A stretch of DNA of 64,000 nt from Clostridiales bacterium (GCA_015069495.1 SVIN01000001.1:1-64000), one strand, 5' to 3'. Shown: positions 45,533 to 54,227, counted from the first letter of the stretch. Numbers and translations: made by a program. The notes: generated by a model from the letters alone, not told the origin.

Positions 45533-46603
45533 TTATTCTTCAGACGATGCCAACAATGCTTCTCTGTCTGCAATCGCCAACGCTTCCACCATGCTGTCAA
45601 TATCCCCCGTCATAAAAGCTTCCAAATTGTATTGGCTAAGCCCAATGCGGTGGTCGGTCACACGGCTCTGCGGAAAATTGTAGGTACGGATACGCTCGCT
45701 GCGATCCCCCGACCCGACCATACTGCGACGGTTCTCCTCGCGCGCCTTGGCGTTTTGACCATTGTAAAAATCGTACACGCGCGAACGCAATACTTTAAAT
45801 GCGCGCTCCTTGTTTTTCAATTGCGAACGTTCGTCCTGACAAGTCACCACAATCCCCGTCGGGAAATGCGTAATTCGCACCGCGGACGCCACTTTATTGA
45901 CGTTTTGACCGCCTGCCCCGCCTGAATGGAATATGTCGATACGAATGTCTTTGTCGTGAATTTCCACCTCGACCTCTTCCGCCTCAGGAAGCACCGCCAC
46001 CGTTGCCGCTGAAGTGTGGATTCTGCCCTGTGTCTCGGTAGCAGGTACGCGTTGAACACGGTGAACGCCGCTTTCGTACTTCAACATTTTATACGCGCCC
46101 GCGCCCGTTACGTTGTAAATCGCTTCCTTTACGCCCCCCAATTCCGTGGCATTGATATCCATTTCTTCCACGCGTAAACGGTGCGCCGCACAGTAGTTGA
46201 GATACATACGGCAAAGTTCCCCTGCAAATAAAGCGGCTTCTTCCCCGCCCGTACCTGCGCGCACTTCTAGAATACAACTTCTTTCGTCGTTTTTATCCTT
46301 GGGTAAGAGTAGAATTTTCAACTCGTTGACGATTGCGGGCAAACGCTCTTTACAAGCATATCCCTCGTCCAACAACATCTTTTTCATTTCGGGGTCGGTT
46401 TCCAGTTCCGCCATCTCGAACGCATCCGTCATTTCACGGGAAACCCCTAAATATTCGTCGTATTTTTCCACCGTTTCCATGAGGTCGGATTGCTCCTTCG
46501 AATACTTCTGCCAAGTACCCATGTCTGCGATGACTGCCGAATCAGCAAGCTGTTCAGATAAAAATTCATACCGCTTTTTAACGTCTTCTAACTTCTTAAA
46601 CAT
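45533..46603 (-). CDS. prfA: Peptide chain release factor 1
   Basis: The 356-residue factor reads UAA and UAG stop codons and releases the finished peptide. The catalytic GGQ is in HSGGAGGQNVNKVAS, and the stop-codon-reading tripeptide is PAT in RVPATETQGRIHTS, which marks RF1 rather than RF2. It is 47 bp downstream of the DUF1385-PrmC fusion, whose PrmC half methylates the GGQ glutamine of this very protein. Confidence 0.97.
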   Translation of the reverse strand: MFKKLEDVKKRYEFLSEQLADSAVIADMGTWQKYSKEQSDLMETVEKYDEYLGVSREMTDAFEMAELETDPEMKKMLLDEGYACKERLPAIVNELKILLLPKDKNDERSCILEVRAGTGGEEAALFAGELCRMYLNYCAAHRLRVEEMDINATELGGVKEAIYNVTGAGAYKMLKYESGVHRVQRVPATETQGRIHTSAATVAVLPEAEEVEVEIHDKDIRIDIFHSGGAGGQNVNKVASAVRITHFPTGIVVTCQDERSQLKNKERAFKVLRSRVYDFYNGQNAKAREENRRSMVGSGDRSERIRTYNFPQSRVTDHRIGLSQYNLEAFMTGDIDSMVEALAIADREALLASSEE

Positions 46604-46650
46604 ATGCGTTCCTTTTGAAAATTACGCCCGATAAACCGAGCGCAATTTTT

Positions 46651-48492
46651 TTACATAACTATTTTTACGTAACGGTCAAAACCGTTGAAATCCTGCACGA
46701 CCATCGAATAGGAAGTACCGCGGAACATCTTCACAATTTCTTGTGCCTGCCCTGCCCCGACTTCCATAATCAACGTGCCCCCGCGGTTGAGATATTTAGG
46801 CGCTTCCGCCGCGATACGGCGGTAAAAATCCAAACCGTCCGCGCCGCCGTCCAAGGCAAGATGAGGCTCGTAATCTTTCACTTCACGCTGTAAAGTATCG
46901 ATTTCCGCCGTAGGAATGTACGGAGGATTGGTCACGATAACATCAAACCGACCGCGAATACGCTTGAAAAGGTCGGATTGAATGAACAAAATATCCGCTT
47001 CGTTCGCTTCCGCATTTTCTTTTGCGAGCGCCAATGCATCTTCGCTGATATCCACAGCCGTCACCTTTACTTTACGGTTACATTCTTCCAATCGCTTGTA
47101 AATGGCAATCGCCAACGCACCGCTTCCCGTACAAAGGTCAAGGACTTGGTTGCCCTCTTCCGCAATACCAACCGCCATCATCGCCATTTCTTCCGTTTCG
47201 GGACGAGGAATCAGCACGCGTTCGTCTACTTTAATGGTATAACCGCAAAAATCGGTATCCCCAATGATATACCAAAGAGGTCTGCCTGTCAAGCGTTCAT
47301 CCGCAATACGGATGATTTCTTTGGCTTGCGCTATGCGCAAAACCTTTTCTTTTTCCGCAACTTCGCTCTTGGGGATATTCAACGTCAAGGCAAAAATCCA
47401 TTCCGCTTCTTCGCCGTCAATATCTGCCGCCGCAAAACGTTTTTTCGTGTTGGCAAGCAACGCGCTCATTTTACCAGGCGTAGCAAATACTCGTTCGGGA
47501 ACGGTGGGGTCAGCCTCCATATCAAGGACGGTTTTGAACGCCGTAATAGCGCATTCTATCATGCCGTCTTCGGGTTCACGCGTGGTCAAACGCTGTAACA
47601 ATAAGCCAGGGAATTTAAAGATAAGGAAGAACTTACTTCTCGTCTTCGCCAATAAACGCAACACTTCGTACGAACAACCCGCCACGATGGGAAGCATCAA
47701 AACTTTCAAACCGACACGCACGAGATTGTAGAGTTTTTCATTGTCAATGGGAAGCCATTTTACCACGGCAAGATTAACAAGGGAGAAAACGACGATACTC
47801 ACCACCATAACGATGAAGAGGAAGGTCGTACCGCAACGGTCGTGCACACGCGAGCACCCGCGCACGTTTTCAATCGTTAATTCTTTCCCTTCTTCAAAAC
47901 AAGTGATGGTTTTATGTTCTGCACCATGGCACATAAACACACGTTTGAGGGAAGGAATCAAAGAAATCAACAGAATATACAAGATGAATAAGGCAATACG
48001 GATACCGCCTTCTGCAAGGTTAAACCACAACCCTTCCAAGCCCGTACTGGTCTTATCGAAAATACTTTCAGGTAAAAATCCCGTCAAAAATTGCGGAGCC
48101 CAAACAAAGATAAGGACGGCAAGCGCAATCCCTAACACCAACGCAAGACCGCTGAAAATACTGTCAAATGTGATATGGTGTTTTTCTTCCAGCCATTTCG
48201 AAGCTTTGGTCTGTTCTTCTTCGTCTTCCATGGCAACGTCCGCACTTCGCATTAAGACACGGTTGCCATCGATTAAAGAGGTAATAAAATTAACCACCCC
48301 ACGAATAAAGGGCAGTCGGGTGATTTTCTTTCGTTTGTCAGGGGGAGTCAAGCGTTCGGATTCAATTTGGATTTTCCCTTCGGGATCACGCACGGCGGTC
48401 GCCATAGCGGATTTTCCGCGCATCATAATCCCTTCCATAACCGCTTGCCCACCGATATGGGTACAAGTTTTCGTTACTTTTTCTTTTTTCAT
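46651..48492 (-). CDS. prmC: Fusion protein: DUF1385 membrane protein (YqhQ-like) plus PrmC release-factor glutamine methyltransferase
   Basis: The 613-residue single frame has no internal stop. Residues 1-~310 are a DUF1385 protein: GGQAVMEGIMMRGKSAMA at the N-terminus, several membrane helices (VLGIALAVLIFVWAPQFL, IALFILYILLISLI, FLFIVMVVSIVVFSLVNLAV) and MCHGAEHKTITCFEEGKEL. After PEDGMIECAITAFKTVLD the chain passes directly into PrmC (~330-613): an N-terminal helical domain, RPLWYIIGDTDFCGYTIKVD, RVLIPRPETEEM, SAM site VLDLCTGSGALAIAI and catalytic NPPYIPT. The PrmC half N5-methylates the GGQ glutamine of release factors. In many Firmicutes the two are neighbouring genes between rpmE and prfA, so this looks like a gene fusion that tethers PrmC to the membrane. 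Confidence 0.93.
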   Translation of the reverse strand: MKKEKVTKTCTHIGGQAVMEGIMMRGKSAMATAVRDPEGKIQIESERLTPPDKRKKITRLPFIRGVVNFITSLIDGNRVLMRSADVAMEDEEEQTKASKWLEEKHHITFDSIFSGLALVLGIALAVLIFVWAPQFLTGFLPESIFDKTSTGLEGLWFNLAEGGIRIALFILYILLISLIPSLKRVFMCHGAEHKTITCFEEGKELTIENVRGCSRVHDRCGTTFLFIVMVVSIVVFSLVNLAVVKWLPIDNEKLYNLVRVGLKVLMLPIVAGCSYEVLRLLAKTRSKFFLIFKFPGLLLQRLTTREPEDGMIECAITAFKTVLDMEADPTVPERVFATPGKMSALLANTKKRFAAADIDGEEAEWIFALTLNIPKSEVAEKEKVLRIAQAKEIIRIADERLTGRPLWYIIGDTDFCGYTIKVDERVLIPRPETEEMAMMAVGIAEEGNQVLDLCTGSGALAIAIYKRLEECNRKVKVTAVDISEDALALAKENAEANEADILFIQSDLFKRIRGRFDVIVTNPPYIPTAEIDTLQREVKDYEPHLALDGGADGLDFYRRIAAEAPKYLNRGGTLIMEVGAGQAQEIVKMFRGTSYSMVVQDFNGFDRYVKIVM

Positions 48493-48550
48493 TTATTTAC
48501 ACCAATATATAATATGGTTGAATTTTTTATTTACTACTCTCACAAGAGAA

Positions 48551-48603
48551 ATCATTTAGTGAATGCGTAGTGTAATCTGTTACGTGTGTGATAAGATACC
48601 TCG
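48551..48603 (+). repeat. Partial third copy of the dispersed repeat
   Basis: TTAGTGAATGCG, then ACGTGTGTGATAAGATACCT, match the central part of the repeats at 43073 and 26760. It runs directly into the hairpin array. Confidence 0.5.
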
Positions 48604-48737
48604 CGAAGAGGTGAATTGCCCTACGGGCGTGAATTGAAAATTGAATTTTCGTGAATTGTACTATGCGTACATGAATTGCAACGCTTTGCGTTGCGTTGTG
48701 GCTTTTTTTAATAACAACTGTATAGCTGTCACTTCAC
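48599..48737. repeat. CGTGAATTG hairpin array, copy 2
   Basis: Spacers GTGAATTG or CGTGAATTG separate CCTC-GCGAA-GAGG, CCC-TAC-GGG, AAAATT-G-AATTTT and TAC-TATGC-GTA. The conserved end module CAACGC-TTT-GCGTTG plus CGTTGTGGC follows, then a decayed ACTGT-ATAG-CTGTCACTTCAC. It lies between the DUF1385-prmC start and rpmE, so it is probably transcribed with them. Confidence 0.8.
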
Positions 48738-48795
48738 TTTTGAGAGAAAGCACGGCTTTCCTGACGGACGCGCAAATACGCATCTCGTCTTAACA

Positions 48796-48906
48796 ACGCA
48801 GATACAAGCAGTTCAAGGCGCGCTGAGCACCCCGACGGGAGTGTACATAGACGTACACGAGCAAACCGCGCGGAAACGCAACGAAGAAATGTGAAGTAAA
48901 TACACC
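48796..48906. repeat. ~110-bp structured repeat, copy A
   Basis: AAGCAGTTCAAGGCGC, GAGCACCCCG, GGGAG(T)GTAC, GTAC and CGCGGAAACGCAACG recur in the same order at 59913-60028. The central hairpin GTGTAC/GTACAC is CGTAC/GTACG in copy B, a paired change that keeps the stem. Confidence 0.7.
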
Positions 48907-48922
48907 ATCAACAAAGTAGAAA

Positions 48923-48952
48923 GGGGTTTAGGACTTGGCAGTCCTAAACCCC
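48923..48952 (-). terminator. Terminator of rpmE
   Basis: GGGGTTTAGGACT and AGTCCTAAACCCC form a perfect 13-bp stem with a 4-base loop, 12 bp after the rpmE stop; on the minus strand TTTCTACTTTG follows. Confidence 0.75.
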
Positions 48953-48964
48953 ACGGCTTACCAA

Positions 48965-49168
48965 TTAAAGACCATATCTCTTTTTGAACTTATCGACACG
49001 TCCACCGGTATCAACCAACTTTTGCTTGCCCGTGAAGAAAGGATGGCAGTTGCTACAAATATCTACCTTCATAACGTCGCCGTCTTTCGTCGTACCAGTT
49101 TTGAACGTAGCTCCACAAGCGCAAGTAACAGTTACTTCATGATATTTAGGATGAATATCAGCTTTCAT
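48965..49168 (-). CDS. rpmE: 50S ribosomal protein L31, zinc-binding form
   Basis: The start at 49168 ([12 protein letters not shown]) with GAGGTG upstream gives the usual ~67 residues; the 24 extra residues in the ORF track lie over the promoter. Cys residues in TCACGATF and [10 protein letters not shown] mark the zinc-holding (C+) form. [16 protein letters not shown] is the typical end. The order rpmE, DUF1385, prmC, prfA is kept as in many Firmicutes, here with repeats inserted behind rpmE. Confidence 0.96.
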   Translation of the reverse strand: MKADIHPKYHEVTVTCACGATFKTGTTKDGDVMKVDICSNCHPFFTGKQKLVDTGGRVDKFKKRYGL

Positions 49169-49211
49169 TATTTTCACCTCGCTGTTAGTTTTTCTTTCAA
49201 TATGCTTACCA

Positions 49212-49240
49212 ATTATAACGCTTTTTTTCATACTCGTCAA
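49212..49240 (-). promoter_or_regulatory. Promoter of rpmE
   Basis: On the minus strand TTGACG, 17 bases and a perfect TATAAT are found, about 40 bases before the start; it is divergent from the MDR gene promoter. Confidence 0.75.
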
Positions 49241-49270
49241 CTGTTTTTAACACGAATTTATAAAAAATAC

Positions 49271-49299
49271 TTGCAAATTTCTCGAAAATAGTTTATACT
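49271..49299 (+). promoter_or_regulatory. Promoter of the MDR dehydrogenase gene
   Basis: TTGCAA, 17 bases and TATACT are found, about 75 bases before the start. Confidence 0.6.
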
Positions 49300-49378
49300 T
49301 AATCTGTAATTGCATACAATAGGCTATATTCCCACCCATTTTACGGGAAAATACCCAGCCTGTTTAGAGAGAATCTTT

Positions 49379-50380
49379 ATGAAAGTTTGGCAACTGCTCT
49401 ACCCCAACAACCTGCAACACGTCGTTGCACCCGACTTAAAACGTCCCGAAGATAAGGTCAAGGTCAAGGTCACCAAGGCTTTATTGTCCGAATCAGACAT
49501 CGCAATCTATTCGGGCATACAGAAAGTTCCCACCCCCATCATCCCCGGTCGATTTGCCATCGGTCAAGTCACGGAATCGGAGCAGGATTCTTTCATCCGT
49601 AAAGGCGAACGCGTATACCTTGCAGGCACAACGGAAGATGAAGAAACACCCGACGGCTTTCGTATCGCAGGCGAAACGTCGGACGGATTTTACCGTGATT
49701 TCGTTTTGGCGGGCGTAGATGACGTTTACCCCCTGCCTTCCTCGGTCTCCGACGAAGCGGCATTCCTCATCGATGCCATCGCACTTGCCGAACACGTCGT
49801 TGATGAAATGAATATCAGCGTAGGTCAGCATATCTTGGTTACGGGCGGCGGCTTGTACGGCAATATTCTTTGCCAAATCCTCATTTACCACCGCGCAGTA
49901 CCCATCCTTGCAGACAACAATCCCGAACGCTTGGCACGCGCAAAACGCAGTGGGATTTATTATACCTTCCCCAACGACGATACGTTAAAAGCCCGCGTAT
50001 TGGAAGTAACGGGCGGAAAGCTTGCCGACGGCGCAGTGTACCTCGCTTTTGCCAACCGCAGCGAACCCTCGACTCTTTTCTCCCTCGTGAAACGCGACGC
50101 GTACGTGTCCTTCTGTTCGTTGACCAGCAATAAACCCTTGCAGGTGAATTTGCAAAACGCCATGAAAAATAACGTGACTGTCAAAGGCATCACGGAAAGC
50201 CGCGCGTTCGTTTCCACCGCCATCAACCTTTTGGCAAACAAAGCGGTGAACTTCTCCGAATTCATTTTCCGCAGCCACCGCGAGGAAGAATTGCCTACAT
50301 TATTAAAACAATACGCAGAACTTTATACAAGCAACGCGTACCTGCCTGAACAGTTCGACATTATGAAATTTATCTTCTAA
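49379..50380 (+). CDS. Medium-chain dehydrogenase/reductase-like protein without zinc ligands
   Basis: The start at 49379 (MKVWQLLYPNN) fits the family N-terminus better than the track's start 69 bases earlier; the ribosome site is weak (GAGAGAA). The 333-residue product has a GroES-like N-domain (KVKVKVTKALLSESDIAIYSG) and a Rossmann NAD(P)-binding domain with HILVTGGGLYGNILCQ. The catalytic Cys/GHE and the structural four-Cys lobe of zinc alcohol dehydrogenases are missing, so it is either a zinc-free reductase or a derived member. A sugar- or polyol-phosphate dehydrogenase role (TarJ-like) is conceivable but not supported by specific residues. Confidence 0.75.
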   Translation: MKVWQLLYPNNLQHVVAPDLKRPEDKVKVKVTKALLSESDIAIYSGIQKVPTPIIPGRFAIGQVTESEQDSFIRKGERVYLAGTTEDEETPDGFRIAGETSDGFYRDFVLAGVDDVYPLPSSVSDEAAFLIDAIALAEHVVDEMNISVGQHILVTGGGLYGNILCQILIYHRAVPILADNNPERLARAKRSGIYYTFPNDDTLKARVLEVTGGKLADGAVYLAFANRSEPSTLFSLVKRDAYVSFCSLTSNKPLQVNLQNAMKNNVTVKGITESRAFVSTAINLLANKAVNFSEFIFRSHREEELPTLLKQYAELYTSNAYLPEQFDIMKFIF

Positions 50381-50389
50381 ATAAATTGA

Positions 50390-50582
50390 GTGAATTAACG
50401 GCTCAGCCGTCGTGAATTGCGCTTTTGCGCGTGAATTGGTTTCACCGTGAATTGCAACGCTCTGCGTTGCGTTATGGCAAATTTTAACAACAACGACAGT
50501 ACAACTGTCATTTTACGAAAACAACGTTTTCAATTCACAAACTTTTGGTTCCATTCACGCAAAGCACTGCTTTGCATTTCAC
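50390..50582. repeat. CGTGAATTG/CAATTCACG hairpin array with orientation switch, copy 3
   Basis: The left half uses CGTGAATTG between ACGGC-TCA-GCCGT, CGC-TTTT-GCG, GGT-TTC-ACC and the end module CAACGC-TCT-GCGTTG plus CGTTATGGC. The right half uses degraded CAATTCAC or CATTTCAC around GACAGT-ACA-ACTGTC, GAAAAC-AAC-GTTTTC and CAAAGC-ACT-GCTTTG. It fills the gap between two plus-strand genes and ends 9 bases before the ribosome site of the phosphodiesterase. Confidence 0.8.
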
Positions 50583-50599
50583 CCTATAAGGAGTTTCTT

Positions 50600-51151
50600 A
50601 TGCAAAAAATCATCATTGCATCCGACATTCACGGTTCTGCGCGCTGGTGCGCGGAGCTTTTATCCGCCTTTGAAAACGAAGGCGCAGACAAATTGATCCT
50701 TTTAGGCGACCTTTTATACCACGGCCCCCGCAATGATTTCCCCGACGAATATTCCCCTCGCAAGGTATTCGACATGCTCAACGGCATGAAAGATAGAATC
50801 ACCTGTGTGCGCGGAAACTGCGACAGCGAAGTCGACCAAATGGTGTTGGAATTTCCCATCATGGCGGATTACGCATTGTTGGAAGTAAACGGCAAAACGC
50901 TGTTTTTGACGCACGGTCATCTATTCAACGCGGATATGCCACCTTTGTTGAAAAAGGGCGACCTGCTGTTGAATGGTCATTTCCACACTCCTTGTTGTAA
51001 GGAAATGGACAACGGCGCGACCTACGTCAATTGCGGTTCAGTTTCCCTGCCTAAGGACGGCACACCGCATTCTTATATTTTCATCGACGGCAATACGCTG
51101 TATTTAAAGGATTTGGAGACGGGCGGAATTTTTGATTGCCTTGATTTGTAA
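50600..51151 (+). CDS. yfcE: YfcE-type metallophosphodiesterase
   Basis: The true start is the ATG at 50600 with AAGGAG nine bases before it; the 51 upstream residues in the track translate the hairpin array. The 183-residue protein has the metal-binding set of YfcE/MJ0936 enzymes: ASDIHGSARW, LLGDLLYHGP, VRGNCDSEVD, LTHGHLFNADM and LNGHFHTPC. Such enzymes hydrolyse simple phosphodiesters with manganese; the natural substrate is uncertain. Confidence 0.92.
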   Translation: MQKIIIASDIHGSARWCAELLSAFENEGADKLILLGDLLYHGPRNDFPDEYSPRKVFDMLNGMKDRITCVRGNCDSEVDQMVLEFPIMADYALLEVNGKTLFLTHGHLFNADMPPLLKKGDLLLNGHFHTPCCKEMDNGATYVNCGSVSLPKDGTPHSYIFIDGNTLYLKDLETGGIFDCLDL

Positions 51152-51178
51152 GGCATTTTTCGACGAAATATGACAAAA

Positions 51179-51207
51179 CACTTGGGGTTGTCCCCAAGTG
51201 TTTTTTT
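51179..51207 (+). terminator. Terminator of the phosphodiesterase gene
   Basis: CACTTGGGG, TTGT and CCCCAAGTG are followed by seven T. Confidence 0.93.
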
Positions 51208-51394
51208 GCGCATATTTTTCACCCCGCCGATAGGGGACTATACCCCAATATATGCGGTTCAACGCATACCTGCCCCCTTCTTTTCCATTTTTCGACGTAT
51301 GCGGTTTCCGATATATGCGGGTAACCCCATACGGGTGAAATCGACACAATCCGAGCGTCGAATTTCGTCTTATGTGTAAAAGGGCATATTTGGC

Positions 51395-51691
51395 TTACTT
51401 TAACAGCACGATCACCAACAGCACCGCAAGGCATATCCCGCCGAAAATCCAACGGATGGTTTTTTGTGTTTTTTCATCCATCGGGGTGTAAATGGTATGC
51501 CCGCAATTGGGACATTTTCCATTCTCCATCAGCGTACCGCATTTATGACAATGCACCATAGCAGGCGTTTTATCCTTTATCAATCCCACGCGTTTGGGTG
51601 CGTTTTCTGGGTTTTGCGTTTCTTTTTCGCGCATTGCTTCATCCATTTGCGCAAGAATTTTTGCCTCTTCTTCCTTTTTCTGCTGTTTCAT
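51395..51691 (-). CDS. Small tail-anchored zinc-ribbon protein
   Basis: The 98-residue protein has a charged helical N-terminus, a zinc ribbon (CHKCGTLMENGKCPNCG, ~48-64) and one C-terminal membrane helix (IRWIFGGICLAVLLVIVLL). It would be fixed to the inner face of the membrane by its tail. It starts 8 bp after the cardiolipin synthase stop and so belongs to its transcript. The function is unknown. Confidence 0.75.
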   Translation of the reverse strand: MKQQKKEEEAKILAQMDEAMREKETQNPENAPKRVGLIKDKTPAMVHCHKCGTLMENGKCPNCGHTIYTPMDEKTQKTIRWIFGGICLAVLLVIVLLK

Positions 51692-51699
51692 AACTTACC

Positions 51700-53310
51700 T
51701 CAAAATAAAGTTTCAAATATACGCAACAAGGCGTCGAATAATTGTCCAATCAAAGTCCTTTCAATATCCTTTTGTCCGCAAAGTTTCGACACTGCAAAGG
51801 TTTCCTCACAATCCCGCTTCACCTCTAAAACCGCATCGTGCCCCGCGATATACACCGCATTTTCAAAATGGTGATATAGACTGCGGTAATCGAAATTGAT
51901 TGTCCCCACCACCGCGCAAGTATCATCCGAAACAATACTTTTTGCGTGTAAAAATCCAGGGGTATACTCGTAAATTTTTACCCCGCCCTTCATGAGGATT
52001 TCATAATTAGCGCGAGTCAAACGATAGGTCATCTTTTTATCAGGAATCCCAGGGGTCACAATCCGCACGTCCACCCCGCGCGCCGCCGCCTGCACCAGCG
52101 CCGCGCGCATATAATCATCCAAAATTAAATACGGAGTGAAAATATACACATACCTTGAAGCGCGCTGAATGATATCCAAATACACGCTTTCCCCTACGCT
52201 GACCTTATCCAGCGGTGAATCATCATACGGCGCAATCATTCGCCTATCTTCACCATTCAACGCATACATGGTATCCCCGTTTATGGGCGGCAGATATGTC
52301 TTCAGTTCTTCTTTATCCGTCCGAAAGGCATTCCACACGTTAAAAAACATCTTCACAAAGGACGCCACAGCCATGCCCGTGATACGCACCCCCGAATCCT
52401 TCCAATATCCAAACCGACGCTTTTCACCGATATATTCATCTGCAAGGTTGATCCCGCCCGTAAAGGCAACTTCACCGTCCACCACCAAAATTTTTCTGTG
52501 GTCGCGGTTGTTGAGATGCACCGCAAACACGGGCACCACGTTATTAAAAGTCATACATCGAATATTTTCGTGCAAGCTTTCCAAATAGCGGTCATAATGC
52601 GGAGGCAAGTGCATCATGCACCCAAAATCATCGTAAATGATACGAATCTGCACCCCAAGTTCCGCTTTTTCCAATAGGATTTTTAAAATTTCATTCCACA
52701 TTTTACCATGTGCAATAATGAAATAATCCAACAGAATATACTTTTCCGCCGAACGCAAATCATGGAGCATCGCGGGAAACATTTCCTCCCCGCTCTTGTA
52801 ATAAGCCACGTCCCCTGCCTTATAGGTAGGATATTGCGCGCACATCGATAAAAAATGCACGATGGATTGATTGCGGTTTTCCACCTTTTCCAACGCATAT
52901 TGCCCGTAAAAATCAATAAACTGCGCATCGTTTTTCACCGCAGTGTTGTTTATCCGCTCCTGCATCCAACGCGTGGGTCTGCCCTCGCCGTACAAAAGGT
53001 ACATCGGCACGCCGACAACGGGCGCAAGCAACATCATCAAAATCCAATTCAGCTTGATGGACGGTCGGTCGTTGTAATTAATCAAATACAAAACGGTAAG
53101 CACTGCGCACACACTGACCAATACCTGCAACAACACCCCTATGGCGGTATTATACACAAACAAATACGTAAGCAATACCAACCCAACCAGTTGCCCAAGC
53201 ACCAGCAGTAAAAAAATAAAAAATCGGTTGTATAAATACAGCTTGTAACTGCGGTTATTGGCAACCGTCCTTTCAATTTTTTGTTTTTGTCTTTCGCTTA
53301 ATCTTTTCAT
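51700..53310 (-). CDS. cls: Cardiolipin synthase (phospholipase D superfamily)
   Basis: The 536-residue enzyme joins two phosphatidylglycerols into cardiolipin at the membrane. Two N-terminal helices (FFIFLLLVLGQLVGLVLLTYLF and VLLQVLVSVCAVLTVLYLI) plus a third hydrophobic stretch (LNWILMMLLAPVVGVPMYLLYG) precede two PLD domains. Their catalytic HKD motifs are NRDHRKILVVDGEVAFTGG and FLHAKSIVSDDTCAVVGTIN. It has a perfect sigma-A promoter and precedes the zinc-ribbon gene. Confidence 0.94.
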   Translation of the reverse strand: MKRLSERQKQKIERTVANNRSYKLYLYNRFFIFLLLVLGQLVGLVLLTYLFVYNTAIGVLLQVLVSVCAVLTVLYLINYNDRPSIKLNWILMMLLAPVVGVPMYLLYGEGRPTRWMQERINNTAVKNDAQFIDFYGQYALEKVENRNQSIVHFLSMCAQYPTYKAGDVAYYKSGEEMFPAMLHDLRSAEKYILLDYFIIAHGKMWNEILKILLEKAELGVQIRIIYDDFGCMMHLPPHYDRYLESLHENIRCMTFNNVVPVFAVHLNNRDHRKILVVDGEVAFTGGINLADEYIGEKRRFGYWKDSGVRITGMAVASFVKMFFNVWNAFRTDKEELKTYLPPINGDTMYALNGEDRRMIAPYDDSPLDKVSVGESVYLDIIQRASRYVYIFTPYLILDDYMRAALVQAAARGVDVRIVTPGIPDKKMTYRLTRANYEILMKGGVKIYEYTPGFLHAKSIVSDDTCAVVGTINFDYRSLYHHFENAVYIAGHDAVLEVKRDCEETFAVSKLCGQKDIERTLIGQLFDALLRIFETLF

Positions 53311-53345
53311 TTCCTTGTATAGTATGTTTTTATTGGTATGAAAAT

Positions 53346-53374
53346 ATTATACCACCCTTGTCAAATTTTGTCAA
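53346..53374 (-). promoter_or_regulatory. Promoter of cls
   Basis: On the minus strand a consensus TTGACA, 17 bases and a consensus TATAAT are found, about 35 bases before the start. Confidence 0.85.
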
Positions 53375-53474
53375 CGAATACAGAAAACTTTCACAATACT
53401 TCCATATTATATACATACGCGCGCGTAAAGAAAAAAATTTTTTAAAAATTTTCAAACTTTTTTTCAAAAAACTA

Positions 53475-53503
53475 TTGACAAATACAAAATTTTATATTAT
53501 ACT
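53475..53503 (+). promoter_or_regulatory. Promoter of rubrerythrin
   Basis: TTGACA, 17 bases and TATACT are found, about 55 bases before the start. Confidence 0.8.
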
Positions 53504-53557
53504 ATTTACAGTTATTAAAACTAAATCCTAATAAGAAAAACAATAAGAGGTGCAATT

Positions 53558-54196
53558 ATGAAAAAATTTGAATGTAAAGTATGTCATTATGTAGCGGAAG
53601 GCAGCGCGCCTGAAGTATGTCCCGTTTGCAAGCAGAGCGGTAAATTTGAAGCCATCAATCCTTTGAAGGGTACGAAGACGGAAGCAAACTTGCAGACTGC
53701 ATTTGCAGGTGAATCGCAAGCAAGAAACAAGTACACCTATTTCGCAAGCAAGGCTAAGAAAGAAGGTTTTGTACAAATCGCGGCAATTTTCGAAGAAACT
53801 GCAAAGAACGAACAGGAACACGCTAAGATCTGGTTCAAGTTGTTGAACGGCGGCGACATCTCCTCTACCGCAGAAAACCTTTTGGAAGCTGCTGAAGGTG
53901 AAAACTACGAATGGACGGATATGTACTACGAATTTGCAAAAGTAGCACGTGAAGAAGGCTTCGAAGAAATCGCAAAATTATTCGACGGCGTAGCTGCAAT
54001 TGAAAAAGAACACGAAGAAAGATACAGAAAGTTGCTTGCAAACGTGAAAGGCGACTTGGTATTCTCCAAGGACGGCGACGCTGTATGGCAGTGCTCCAAC
54101 TGCGGTCATATCGTAGTTGGCAAGAAAGCTCCTGACGTTTGCCCTATCTGCGCACATCCTCAGGCATACTTCCAAGTTCGCGCTGAAAATTATTAA
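53558..54196 (+). CDS. Rubrerythrin with rubredoxin-like domains at both ends
   Basis: The 212-residue protein should reduce hydrogen peroxide in the anaerobic cytoplasm. A rubredoxin-like iron site ([19 protein letters not shown]) lies at residues ~6-24 and a second ([20 protein letters not shown]) at ~181-200. Between them is the four-helix diiron domain ([42 protein letters not shown]). Classical rubrerythrin has only the C-terminal and reverse rubrerythrin only the N-terminal rubredoxin, so this one combines both. AGAGGTG lies upstream, and it is monocistronic between a strong promoter and terminator. Confidence 0.93.
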   Translation: MKKFECKVCHYVAEGSAPEVCPVCKQSGKFEAINPLKGTKTEANLQTAFAGESQARNKYTYFASKAKKEGFVQIAAIFEETAKNEQEHAKIWFKLLNGGDISSTAENLLEAAEGENYEWTDMYYEFAKVAREEGFEEIAKLFDGVAAIEKEHEERYRKLLANVKGDLVFSKDGDAVWQCSNCGHIVVGKKAPDVCPICAHPQAYFQVRAENY

Positions 54197-54227
54197 TTTG
54201 CCCACACAATTATCCCTTATCATATAG

